NCBI RefSeq assembly: GCF_000240225.1
Contig: NZ_AGUD01000242.1
Location: 1 to 39,463 of the forward strand
Length of the DNA: 39,463 nucleotides
Source: Patulibacter medicamentivorans
Lineage (GTDB): Bacteria; Actinomycetota; Thermoleophilia; Solirubrobacterales; Solirubrobacteraceae
Direction of reading: 5' to 3'
Part shown: in pieces, positions 6,246 to 13,259 of the stretch
Layout of the letters: every line of letters starts with the position of its first letter
Numbering within the stretch: the stretch's first letter is position 1
Program-made: the position numbers and the translations under genes
Notes under the pieces: model-generated
Told to the model about the DNA's origin: nothing
Database searches by the model: none
Seen by the model: the letters and a program-made list of their open reading frames with translations, nothing else

Positions 6246-7676
6246 ATGCGCATCGCGCCGATGGATCTCAACTGGTTGGTGCTCGAGCGCGCGGAGAGCC
6301 CGGCCCACGTGGCCTGCCTGGCCGAGTGCACGCCCCCGGACGGTGCCCCCGACACGTTCGTGGCGGACCTGGTCGCGGGCTGGCGGGCGCACCGCACGTT
6401 CGCCAAGCCGTTCAACCGGCGCCCGCGGTTGCTGCCGGTGCCGGTCTGGGACGTCCTGCCCGACGACGAGGTCGACCTCGACTACCACTTCCGTCACTCG
6501 GCGCTCCCGGCGCCGGGAGGGGAGCGCGAGCTCGGCATCCTCGTGTCGCGCCTGCACTCCCACGCCTTGGACCGCCGGCGACCCCTGTGGGAGCTGCACA
6601 TCATCGAGGGCCTCGGTGACGGGCGGTTCTCCATGTACCTGAAGGTGCACCACTCGCTGATGGACGGCGTGGCGGGCATCAGGATGCTCGGCCGCGCCCT
6701 CAGTGCCGATCACGACGCTCGGGACCACCCCCCGATCTGGGCCTTGGGGTCTTCGTTCGCCCGGCCGCAGACGCCTCCGCCGCCCACGGCGGAGGCGCGC
6801 GTGCTCCGGAGCGGGGTCGAACGCGTCCTCGCGACGCCGGTGCGATCGGTCCGGGGCCTCCACCGGGTGGCGGTGGGGGGTCGAGGGATCGCGCGGCTCG
6901 CGGCCACGCAGGTCGTGGGCGGGCTCCGGCCCCGGGAACGTGACGTGGCGATCCCGTTCGTCGCCCCGATGTCTCCGCTGAACGGATGCATCCACGGGCC
7001 CCGTCGGTTCGCCACGCAGCACTACGCACTGGAGCGGCTCAAGGCGCTGTCCAAGGACGCCGGCGTCACGATCAACGACGTCCTGCTCGGCGTCTGCTCC
7101 GGGGCGCTACGGAGGTACATGTCGGAGATCGACGCGCTGCCGGATCGGTCGCTGACGGCGACGCTGCCGGTGTCCGTGCGGCTGGAGGCCGACGAGTCGG
7201 GCGGGAACGCCATCACCTTCATCCACGCCCGCCTCGCCACGGACATCGAGCAGCCAGCGCCGCGCCTCCAGCGCATCGCCGCCAGCACCAGACACGCCAA
7301 GAGCGTCCTGGGCCGACTCCCGCGTGACGCGATGAACGCCTACACGATGCTGCTCATGGCGCCCTACATGACTCAGCTCGCGGTCGGGCTCGGCGGCCGG
7401 ACCAGACCGATGCACAACGTGGTCGTCTCCAACGTTCCCGGGCCGCGGCAGCCGCGGTACATCGAGGGTGCAAGGGTGGACCAACTGTACCCGCTGTCCG
7501 TGCTCTTCAACGGGCAGGCCCTCAACGTGACGGTCATCAGCTACGCCGGCACCATGTGCATCGGATTCACCGGGTGCCGGGACAGCCTGCCGAGCATGCA
7601 GCGGATCGCCGTCTTCTCGGGCGACGCCCTGGAGGAGCTCGAGCGTGCTGTGTACGCAGGTGTTGCGAACGGTTGA
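6246..7676 (+). CDS. wax ester synthase/diacylglycerol acyltransferase (WS/DGAT)
   Basis: A 476-aa protein, the usual size for bacterial WS/DGAT. The catalytic HHxxxDG motif is VHHSLMDG (His135-His136, Asp140-Gly141), preceded by the family PLWE motif (113-116) and followed by the C-terminal NVVVSNVPGP block. These enzymes esterify acyl-CoA with diacylglycerol or fatty alcohol to make storage triacylglycerol or wax esters at the inner membrane face. The ATG at 6246 has CAGGA 8 nt upstream; a second ATG at 6261 is possible. It is divergent from P450 no. 1 and 50 nt upstream of a TetR gene that may regulate it. Storage of acyl chains from imported lipid is a reasonable inference. Confidence 0.93.
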   Translation: MRIAPMDLNWLVLERAESPAHVACLAECTPPDGAPDTFVADLVAGWRAHRTFAKPFNRRPRLLPVPVWDVLPDDEVDLDYHFRHSALPAPGGERELGILVSRLHSHALDRRRPLWELHIIEGLGDGRFSMYLKVHHSLMDGVAGIRMLGRALSADHDARDHPPIWALGSSFARPQTPPPPTAEARVLRSGVERVLATPVRSVRGLHRVAVGGRGIARLAATQVVGGLRPRERDVAIPFVAPMSPLNGCIHGPRRFATQHYALERLKALSKDAGVTINDVLLGVCSGALRRYMSEIDALPDRSLTATLPVSVRLEADESGGNAITFIHARLATDIEQPAPRLQRIAASTRHAKSVLGRLPRDAMNAYTMLLMAPYMTQLAVGLGGRTRPMHNVVVSNVPGPRQPRYIEGARVDQLYPLSVLFNGQALNVTVISYAGTMCIGFTGCRDSLPSMQRIAVFSGDALEELERAVYAGVANG

Positions 7677-7715
7677 CCCGCCGGGCCGTCCCGAGGACAC
7701 GCTGCCCCGGTGGGT

Positions 7716-7721
7716 ACCATC
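7716..7721 (+). promoter_or_regulatory. -10 element of TetR no. 1
   Basis: TACCAT ends 6 nt before the ATG at 7727, which fits a leaderless transcript. No good -35 is visible 16-18 nt upstream, so read-through from the WS/DGAT gene may also contribute. Confidence 0.4.
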
Positions 7722-7726
7722 ACCTG

Positions 7727-8320
7727 ATGGCGGTGTTGTCCAGGCGCGACGATCCAGACGCGCGTGGTCGCGGAGAGAGCGAGTTGATCGACGCCGCGAT
7801 CTCCCTGATGGAGGAGGGCGAGTCGTACGCGAGCATGACCGTCGCGTCGATCACCTCGAGGGCGGGGCATACGCGGACCGCGTTCTACTTCTACTTCCGG
7901 GACAAGCGCGACCTGCTGATGGCGGCCACCGATCGCCTCGTGGGGGGGTTGTTCACCGACGCGGACCACTGGTGGAGCGGCGGGGGCGGCCGGCAGGTGC
8001 TCGCGACGGCGCTGCAGACCATTCTGCAGGACTACCGCAAGTCCCGGGCCCTGATCCGGGCCCTGGTCGAGGCGACCAGCTACGACCGCGTCGTCGCCGA
8101 CTACTGGCACGGCGAGATCGAGCGCTTCATCCTGGCCACGGAGGCGCGGCTGCCCGAGACCTACACGCCGCCGACCCGGCGAGGGGTCGCTTCCGCACTG
8201 GTGTGGATGATCGAGCGCACCTACTACTTGCGGATCCTGGACGACGACACCGCCGGCGACGCCGTCGCTGTCGAGTCCTTGCTCGAGATCTGGACACGGG
8301 CGCTCGAGCTCCGGCCCTGA
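7727..8320 (+). CDS. TetR-family regulator no. 1
   Basis: A 197-aa TetR protein. The N-terminal DNA-binding domain has the family helix-turn-helix MTVASITSRAGHTRTAFYFYF followed by RDKRDLL. The ligand domain resembles that of TetR no. 2 (18329) along its length, for example LVWMIERTYYL against LVWMTERSFTEYL, in the EthR-like style. Such proteins repress transcription until an acyl-CoA or other lipid ligand binds. It follows the WS/DGAT gene by 50 nt. The target is unknown; with TetR no. 2 it is a candidate reader of the GTTGAC-N5-GTCAAC sites. Confidence 0.92.
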   Translation: MAVLSRRDDPDARGRGESELIDAAISLMEEGESYASMTVASITSRAGHTRTAFYFYFRDKRDLLMAATDRLVGGLFTDADHWWSGGGGRQVLATALQTILQDYRKSRALIRALVEATSYDRVVADYWHGEIERFILATEARLPETYTPPTRRGVASALVWMIERTYYLRILDDDTAGDAVAVESLLEIWTRALELRP

Positions 8321-8344
8321 CCACCGGGCGGGGCGCGGCTGGCC

Positions 8345-8389
8345 CCGGTCGGGCCCAGGGCATCCTTGCCGCCACCGGGGGCCGACCGG
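8345..8389. terminator. possible hairpin between convergent genes
   Basis: CCGGTCGG (8345-8352) pairs perfectly with CCGACCGG (8382-8389) across a 29-nt loop, in the gap between the convergent TetR no. 1 and IVD-like genes. The long loop and absence of T-runs make this weak. Confidence 0.25.
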
Positions 8390-8401
8390 CGGTGTCCGTG
8401 C

Positions 8402-9604
8402 TCAGCGAGCGCGCGTCGCGAGGAGGTTCGAGGCGATGATCGACTTGCGGACCTCATTCGTGCCGGCACCGATCTCGTAGAGCTTACCGGCGCGGTAGAG
8501 GCGGTTGACCTCGGTCTCCCACATGAAGCCCATGCCGCCGTGGACCTGAACCGCCTTGTCCAGGATGCGCATGAGGTTGTTGCCGGCCACGAGCGCTAGG
8601 GCGGCCGAGCGCGTGGCGATGTGCTGGTGGGCCACGCCGAAGGCGGTGTTGCCGACTTCGGTGGCGACGTCGAGCGTCATGCTGCGGAGAGATTCGACGT
8701 CGGCGTACATCTCGGCGATCATCGCCGCGACCATCTGAAACGAACCGATCGCGGAGCCGAACTGCTCGCGATCCTGCGCGTAGGCGATCGTGAGGTCGAT
8801 GGCGCGCTCGGCGAGCCCGAGGCAGGAGAACGCGAGGCAGACGCGCTCGCGGTCCAGGCCGTTCATCACGACCGCGACGCCGCTGCCCTCCTCGCCGACG
8901 CGGTTGGCTGCCGGCACTCGACAGTCCTCGAACAGGAGCTCGCCGGTGGGGCTCCCGCGCAAGCCCATCTTGATCAGCTTCTGGGCCACGGAGAAGCCGG
9001 GGGTGGTGGTCTCGACGAGGAAGGCCGTGATGCCCCGCGGGCCGGCGGCGAGGTCGGTCTTGGCGTAGACGAGCACGACATCGGCGATCGGGCCGTTGGT
9101 GATGTAGATCTTCGTGCCGTTGAGGACGTACTCGTCACCGTCCCGGACCGCGGTCGTCCGCATGCCACCGAGGGCATCGGAGCCGGCACCGGGCTCGGTC
9201 AGACCGAGGGCGCCGACCAGGGAGCCATCGATCAAGCCCGGGGCGAAGCGCTGCAGGAGCGCGTCGTCGGCGTTGGCCAGGAGGTTGCCCAGGCAGAGGT
9301 TCTCGTGGGCGAGGTAGGAGAGACCCACGGCGGGGTTCCAGCGCGAGATGGCCTGGCCGACCATGCCCTCGCTGAGGAGGTCGAGGCCGGCGCCGCCATA
9401 GGCCTCCGGGGCCTGGACGCCGAGGTAGCCCTGCGCGCCGAGGCTGGGGAAGACCTCGGAGGGCCACCACTCCTCGTCGTCCATGCGCTGCTGAAACGGG
9501 AAGAGGACGTTGCGGGCGTACTCGTCCGCCGCCGCGAGGATGTCCCGGTGGTCGGAGGTCAGCAGTCCCCCGGCGAGCGGGGTGGTCGGAGTCGTGGAGC
9601 TCAT
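8402..9604 (-). CDS. isovaleryl-CoA dehydrogenase-like acyl-CoA dehydrogenase
   Basis: A 400-aa flavoprotein with the ACAD signatures GALGLTEPGAGSD, YVLNGTKIYITNG, QFGSAIGSFQ and VQVHGGMGF, and the C-terminal EIGAGTNEVRKSI. Isovaleryl-CoA dehydrogenases have their catalytic Glu in an earlier helix (LDLERL) instead of the usual C-terminal YEGT position; here NGLDRERV keeps that Glu and the C-terminal position is Gly-Ala. It therefore probably acts on a branched acyl-CoA and passes electrons to ETF. It lies 31 nt after the SDR on the same strand but has its own promoter and a perfect operator-like palindrome at 9623-9641. With the nearby carboxylase it resembles leucine or acyclic-isoprenoid breakdown. 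Confidence 0.92.
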   Translation of the reverse strand: MSSTTPTTPLAGGLLTSDHRDILAAADEYARNVLFPFQQRMDDEEWWPSEVFPSLGAQGYLGVQAPEAYGGAGLDLLSEGMVGQAISRWNPAVGLSYLAHENLCLGNLLANADDALLQRFAPGLIDGSLVGALGLTEPGAGSDALGGMRTTAVRDGDEYVLNGTKIYITNGPIADVVLVYAKTDLAAGPRGITAFLVETTTPGFSVAQKLIKMGLRGSPTGELLFEDCRVPAANRVGEEGSGVAVVMNGLDRERVCLAFSCLGLAERAIDLTIAYAQDREQFGSAIGSFQMVAAMIAEMYADVESLRSMTLDVATEVGNTAFGVAHQHIATRSAALALVAGNNLMRILDKAVQVHGGMGFMWETEVNRLYRAGKLYEIGAGTNEVRKSIIASNLLATRAR

Positions 9605-9610
9605 CGGTCG

Positions 9611-9641
9611 ATCATCCGGGTTCGTTGACGCTGTGTCAACG
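9611..9641 (-). promoter_or_regulatory. leaderless promoter with perfect GTTGAC-N5-GTCAAC operator
   Basis: On the minus strand TTGACA (9634-9639) is 17 nt from GATGAT (9611-9616), and the -10 ends 6 nt before the ATG at 9604. The -35 lies inside CGTTGACgctgtGTCAACG (9623-9641), a perfect 7+7 palindrome that also covers the stop codon of the upstream SDR. A bound repressor would block the polymerase directly. Confidence 0.7.
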
Positions 9642-10550
9642 TGGTGCCTGGGCCGACGGATCCCGCGTCTGGCGGGCCTCGGTCAACGGGTTGCCGGCGG
9701 CGTCGGCGGAGCCCGCGGCCGGCCACGGACCGGTGTGGTTGTCGCGAGCACCGTCGAGGGTGAGCACCGATCCCGAGAAGAAGTCGCCGGCGGGGGAGGC
9801 GAGGTAGGCGACCAACCAGGCGAACTCCTCCGGCGTCCCCAGCCGGCCGAGAGGGACCAGGCCGGCGGCGGCGTCGACCATCGGCCTGGGGTACTTCGTC
9901 ATGAAGATGTCGGTGGCGAACTGGCCGGCGGCGATCGCGTTGAGGCGGATCCCGAAGCGGGCCCACTCGATCGACAGCTCGCGCATCATGTTCTCGACGG
10001 CGGCGCGGGCGGCGGAGCTGTGCACCATGCCGGGCAGGCCGTGGTGGGGGGAGAGCGTCACGCTGACGACCTTGCCTCCGGCCGGCCGGCCGTCGGGCCC
10101 GGCGGGGATCATCGCCTTGGTCGCGACGGCGTGGGTCATCAGCCAGGTGCCGTCGAGGTTCAACCGCGTCACGGTGCGGAAGCCCTTGGGGCTGATGGTC
10201 TCGGCGGGGGCGAGGAACTGGCCGCCGGCGTTGTTGACGAGGGTGTCGATGCGTCCATGACGGGCCAGGACGTCGTCGACGAGGCGGTCGACCTGATCTT
10301 CGTCCCGGATGTCGCAGACGTGGGTGCTGCACGCCGCGCCCGCCGAGGCCGCGGTGTCCTCCAGGGCGTCGGCACGGCGCCCGCAGATCGCGACCCGCGC
10401 CCCGAGGGCCACGAGCTCGAGCACGGCCGCCCGTCCGAGGCCGGACCCGCCGCCGGACACGAGGACGACCTGGCCGTCCAGGAGACCGGGAGCGAAGATC
10501 GCCGAGGGGTTGGCGGCTCGGGTGGTGTTCGTCGTCTCGGGAATGGTCAT
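9636..10550 (-). CDS. SDR oxidoreductase, 2,4-dienoyl-CoA reductase-like
   Basis: A 304-aa short-chain dehydrogenase with cofactor loop VSGGGSGLGR, a DIRDEDQV adenine-pocket segment and NNAGG. Instead of the classical YxxxK it has the form MVHSSAARAAVENMMRELSI, which matches the peroxisomal dienoyl/enoyl-CoA reductase branch ([20 protein letters not shown] in animals, from memory), with Arg where that branch has Lys. The likely role is NADPH-dependent reduction of an unsaturated acyl-CoA, helping beta-oxidation of chains with double bonds. The C-terminus has an extra 30-residue tail. Its ATG overlaps the BKACE stop by 4 nt. Confidence 0.85.
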   Translation of the reverse strand: MTIPETTNTTRAANPSAIFAPGLLDGQVVLVSGGGSGLGRAAVLELVALGARVAICGRRADALEDTAASAGAACSTHVCDIRDEDQVDRLVDDVLARHGRIDTLVNNAGGQFLAPAETISPKGFRTVTRLNLDGTWLMTHAVATKAMIPAGPDGRPAGGKVVSVTLSPHHGLPGMVHSSAARAAVENMMRELSIEWARFGIRLNAIAAGQFATDIFMTKYPRPMVDAAAGLVPLGRLGTPEEFAWLVAYLASPAGDFFSGSVLTLDGARDNHTGPWPAAGSADAAGNPLTEARQTRDPSAQAPR

Positions 10551-11491
10551 CGCGCGGCGGCGGGGGAGTCCGTAGGTGCCTGCCGGCCGGGCGCGGGCAA
10601 TCCGAGGGCGGCCCGCGCCTCGTCGGCCGTCGCCAGGCGACGGCCGGAGTGCACGGCCATCGTGCGGGCCTTCTCGACGAGCTCGCCGTTGGACGACGCC
10701 ATCGTCCCGTCCGGAAGATAGAAGTTGTCCTCGAGGCCGACACGGACGGATCCGCCGAGCGCCAGCGCGGCGCCGACCATCGGCCACTGGACGCGGGAGA
10801 TGCCGATGACGCCCCAGTGGTGGTGTGCCGCCGCGCCGTCGTCGCCGGGGAGGGCGCGCCCGACCTCGGCGAGGTTGTCCGCCATCGCCGCGAGGTTGCG
10901 GGCGGTCGGCGGGATCCCTCCGGTGACGCCCATCACGAAGTCGGCGTGCAGCGGGCCGTTCAGGAGGCCCATGTCGATCAGCGGCCCGAGGTTGCCGACG
11001 TGTCCGACGTCGAAGCACTCGTGCTCGGGCTTGATCCCGAGGCGGCGCATGGCCTCCAAGAGCGCGACGATCTCGGCGAACGGGTTGAGGAAGACCGTCG
11101 AGAAGACGAACTCCTTCCGGCGCGGGGAGTACTTGGCGTAGTTCATCGACCCCATGTTCAGCGCGGCGACCTCGGGTCGGCAGGCCTCGAGGTAGGCGAT
11201 GCGCTTCTCCACCGGTACGCCCAGCGCCCCGGTGGAGAAGTTGATGATCGCTGCGTTCCCGACCTCCGAGCGGATGGCGTCGGAGATCGCGGCGAAGTCC
11301 TCGACCTCGTAGCTCGGCCGACCGTCCGGGGAACGTGCGTGGATGTGGATGTGGACCCCGCCCTCGTCGACGATCCGCCTGGCCTCGGCGGCGTACTCCC
11401 CCGGCGTGTACGGGATGGCCGGGCACTGGGCGCGATCGGCCAACGAGCCGGAGATCGAGCAGGTCAGGACCACGGGGTCGTTGAGGGACAT
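10547..11491 (-). CDS. beta-keto acid cleavage enzyme (BKACE, DUF849)
   Basis: A 314-aa protein with the DUF849/BKACE hallmarks: metal-binding HIHIHARSPDG in the early beta strand, the central NMGSMNY region, ECFDVGHVGNL and the C-terminal VRVGLEDNFYLPDG. BKACE enzymes are zinc TIM barrels that condense a beta-keto acid with acetyl-CoA to give acetoacetate and a new CoA ester; the acid used varies. The ATG at 11491 has GAGGA 4 nt upstream. It is the first gene of a unit with the SDR and is divergent from the acyl-CoA carboxylase genes. This would supply a non-thiolytic way to shorten a keto acid in the same pathway. Confidence 0.9.
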   Translation of the reverse strand: MSLNDPVVLTCSISGSLADRAQCPAIPYTPGEYAAEARRIVDEGGVHIHIHARSPDGRPSYEVEDFAAISDAIRSEVGNAAIINFSTGALGVPVEKRIAYLEACRPEVAALNMGSMNYAKYSPRRKEFVFSTVFLNPFAEIVALLEAMRRLGIKPEHECFDVGHVGNLGPLIDMGLLNGPLHADFVMGVTGGIPPTARNLAAMADNLAEVGRALPGDDGAAAHHHWGVIGISRVQWPMVGAALALGGSVRVGLEDNFYLPDGTMASSNGELVEKARTMAVHSGRRLATADEARAALGLPAPGRQAPTDSPAAAR

Positions 11492-11543
11492 CGGTCCTCG
11501 GTTCGTTCGATGGGCGGACGACGCGCAGGCATCCGGACGGCAT

Positions 11544-11571
11544 GTTGACGACGTGTCCGTGTCTGTATAAC
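11544..11571. promoter_or_regulatory. divergent BKACE/carboxylase control region
   Basis: On the plus strand TTGACG (11545-11550) and TATAAC (11566-11571) are 15 nt apart, a shortish promoter for the carboxylase. The first element lies in GTTGAC-N5-GTCCGT (11544-11560), which has one perfect half and one poor half of the GTTGAC-N5-GTCAAC motif. CTGTATAACAG (11563-11573 region) is itself nearly palindromic. Confidence 0.4.
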
Positions 11572-11672
11572 AGTGGCGACCGACGGGACGGCGGATCGCA
11601 CGGACGAGATCCGGACGGTCGGCGCCCCTCGTTGCCGCCTCCGACACCTAGGGCCTGACGATCTCGACCTCC

Positions 11673-13259
11673 GTGGACACCACCACCGCATCGTTCGCGA
11701 CCAACCGCGACGCGATGCATGAGCGCCTGCGCGCGCTGGAATCGGTCCTCGACGACGCGCGCGGCGGAGGGGGCGAGCGATACGTCGAACGCCATCACGA
11801 ACGCGGTAAGCTCCTGGCCCGCGAGCGGGTCGAGCTGCTGCTGGACGAGGACGCACCGTTCCTGGAGCTGCAGCCGTTCATGGCGTGGGGGACCGACTTC
11901 CTCGTCGGCGCGAGCGTGGTGACCGGCATCGGGACGATCGAGGGCGTCGAGTGCGCGGTGCTCGCCCACGACCCGACGGTCCGGGGTGGCGCATCGAACC
12001 CGTACACGCTGCGGAAGGTCCTCCGGATCGCCGAGATCGCGAGGGAGAACCGGCTGCCGCTGATCAACCTCGTGGAGTCCGGCGGTGCCGACCTGCCCAC
12101 GCAGCTCGAGATCTTCATCCCCGGCGGCCGGATGTTCCGTGACCTCACGCAGCTGTCGGCGATGGGGATCCCGACCGTCGCGATCGTCTTCGGCAACTCG
12201 ACCGCTGGTGGCGCCTACGTCCCCGGCATGTGCGACTACACGGTGTTCGTGAAGGGGGCCGCGAAGGTGTTCCTCGGCGGACCGCCGCTGGTGCGGATGG
12301 CGACCGGCGAGGAGTCCGGCGACGAGGAGCTCGGAGGGGCCGAGATGCACTCGCGGACCTCGGGCCTCTCGGACTTCCTGGCCGAGGACGAGCGCGACGC
12401 GTTGCGCATCGGTCGCGACGTCGTGCGGCACCTGAACCGGCGCAAGCGCGGACCGGGCCGACGAGTGCCCGCGCACGACGTCGCGCCCCCCGCCCGCGAT
12501 CCCGAAGATCTGCTGGGGATCGTCTCCGCCGACCTCAAGGTGCCGTTCGACACCCGAGAGCTGCTGCGTCACGTCGTCGACGGATCGGTCTACGACGAGT
12601 TCAAGCCGGCCTATGGGACGTCGCTGAGCACCGGGTGGGCCGAGATCCACGGATACCCGGTCGGGATCCTCGCGAGCATCCAGGGGGTCTTGTTCTCGGA
12701 AGAGGCGCAGAAGGCGGCGCAGTTCATCCAGCTCGCCAACCAGAAGGACGTGCCGCTCGTGTTCGTCCACAACACCACGGGCTTCATGGTCGGCAAGGAA
12801 TACGAGCAGGGCGGGATTATCAAGCACGGCGCGCAGTTCATCAACGCCGTCAGCAACTCGACCGTGCCGCACCTCGGTGTCGTCGTGGGAGCGTCCTACG
12901 GCGCAGCGAACTACGCGATGTCGGGCCGCGCGTACGCGCCGCGCTTCCTCTTCTCGTGGCCCAGCGCGGTGTCGTCGGTGATGGGTCCCGATCAGCTCGC
13001 CGGAGTCCTGTCGCTCGTGGCCCGCCAGGCTGCCGAGGCGCGCGGGAAGCCCTTTGACGAGGAGCTGGACGCACGGACCAAGGCCGCCGTCGCCGGCAAG
13101 ATCACGGCTGAGCAGGTCGCCCTCATGACGTCCGGCCGTGGATACGACGACGGCATCATCGACCCGCGCGACACCCGAACGGTCCTGGGCCTCTGCCTGT
13201 CGGCGTGCGACGGTGCACCGATCGCGGGCGCCGACGGCTTCGGGGTGTTTCGCACATGA
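11673..13259 (+). CDS. acyl-CoA carboxylase, carboxyltransferase subunit
   Basis: A 528-aa crotonase-fold carboxyltransferase with both half-domains. The N-terminal half holds RERVELLLDE, the acyl-CoA site VESGGADLP and GNSTAGGAYVPGM; the C-terminal half holds QGVLFSEEAQKAAQFIQL, VFVHNTTGFMVGKEYE and GASYGAANYAMSGRAY. This is closest in form to methylcrotonyl-CoA and geranyl-CoA carboxylase beta subunits (MccB/LiuB, AtuC), which add CO2 to the gamma carbon of a 3-methyl-2-enoyl-CoA. Which of the two cannot be decided by eye. The start is a GTG at 11673. Its stop overlaps the biotin subunit start by 4 nt. The IVD-like dehydrogenase nearby would make exactly such an enoyl-CoA. Confidence 0.93.
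   Translation: MDTTTASFATNRDAMHERLRALESVLDDARGGGGERYVERHHERGKLLARERVELLLDEDAPFLELQPFMAWGTDFLVGASVVTGIGTIEGVECAVLAHDPTVRGGASNPYTLRKVLRIAEIARENRLPLINLVESGGADLPTQLEIFIPGGRMFRDLTQLSAMGIPTVAIVFGNSTAGGAYVPGMCDYTVFVKGAAKVFLGGPPLVRMATGEESGDEELGGAEMHSRTSGLSDFLAEDERDALRIGRDVVRHLNRRKRGPGRRVPAHDVAPPARDPEDLLGIVSADLKVPFDTRELLRHVVDGSVYDEFKPAYGTSLSTGWAEIHGYPVGILASIQGVLFSEEAQKAAQFIQLANQKDVPLVFVHNTTGFMVGKEYEQGGIIKHGAQFINAVSNSTVPHLGVVVGASYGAANYAMSGRAYAPRFLFSWPSAVSSVMGPDQLAGVLSLVARQAAEARGKPFDEELDARTKAAVAGKITAEQVALMTSGRGYDDGIIDPRDTRTVLGLCLSACDGAPIAGADGFGVFRT

Noticed and set aside
7671..7678. GTTGAC half-site at the end of the WS/DGAT gene, before TetR no. 1
   Set aside because: The expected second half 5 nt later (GGGCCG) does not match GTCAAC.
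9636..12872. Minus-strand open frame of 1078 codons apparently covering several genes
   Set aside because: Only the part from 10550 down is real (the SDR). Upstream it runs in the wrong frame through the BKACE gene and opposite the carboxyltransferase, with low-complexity sequence.
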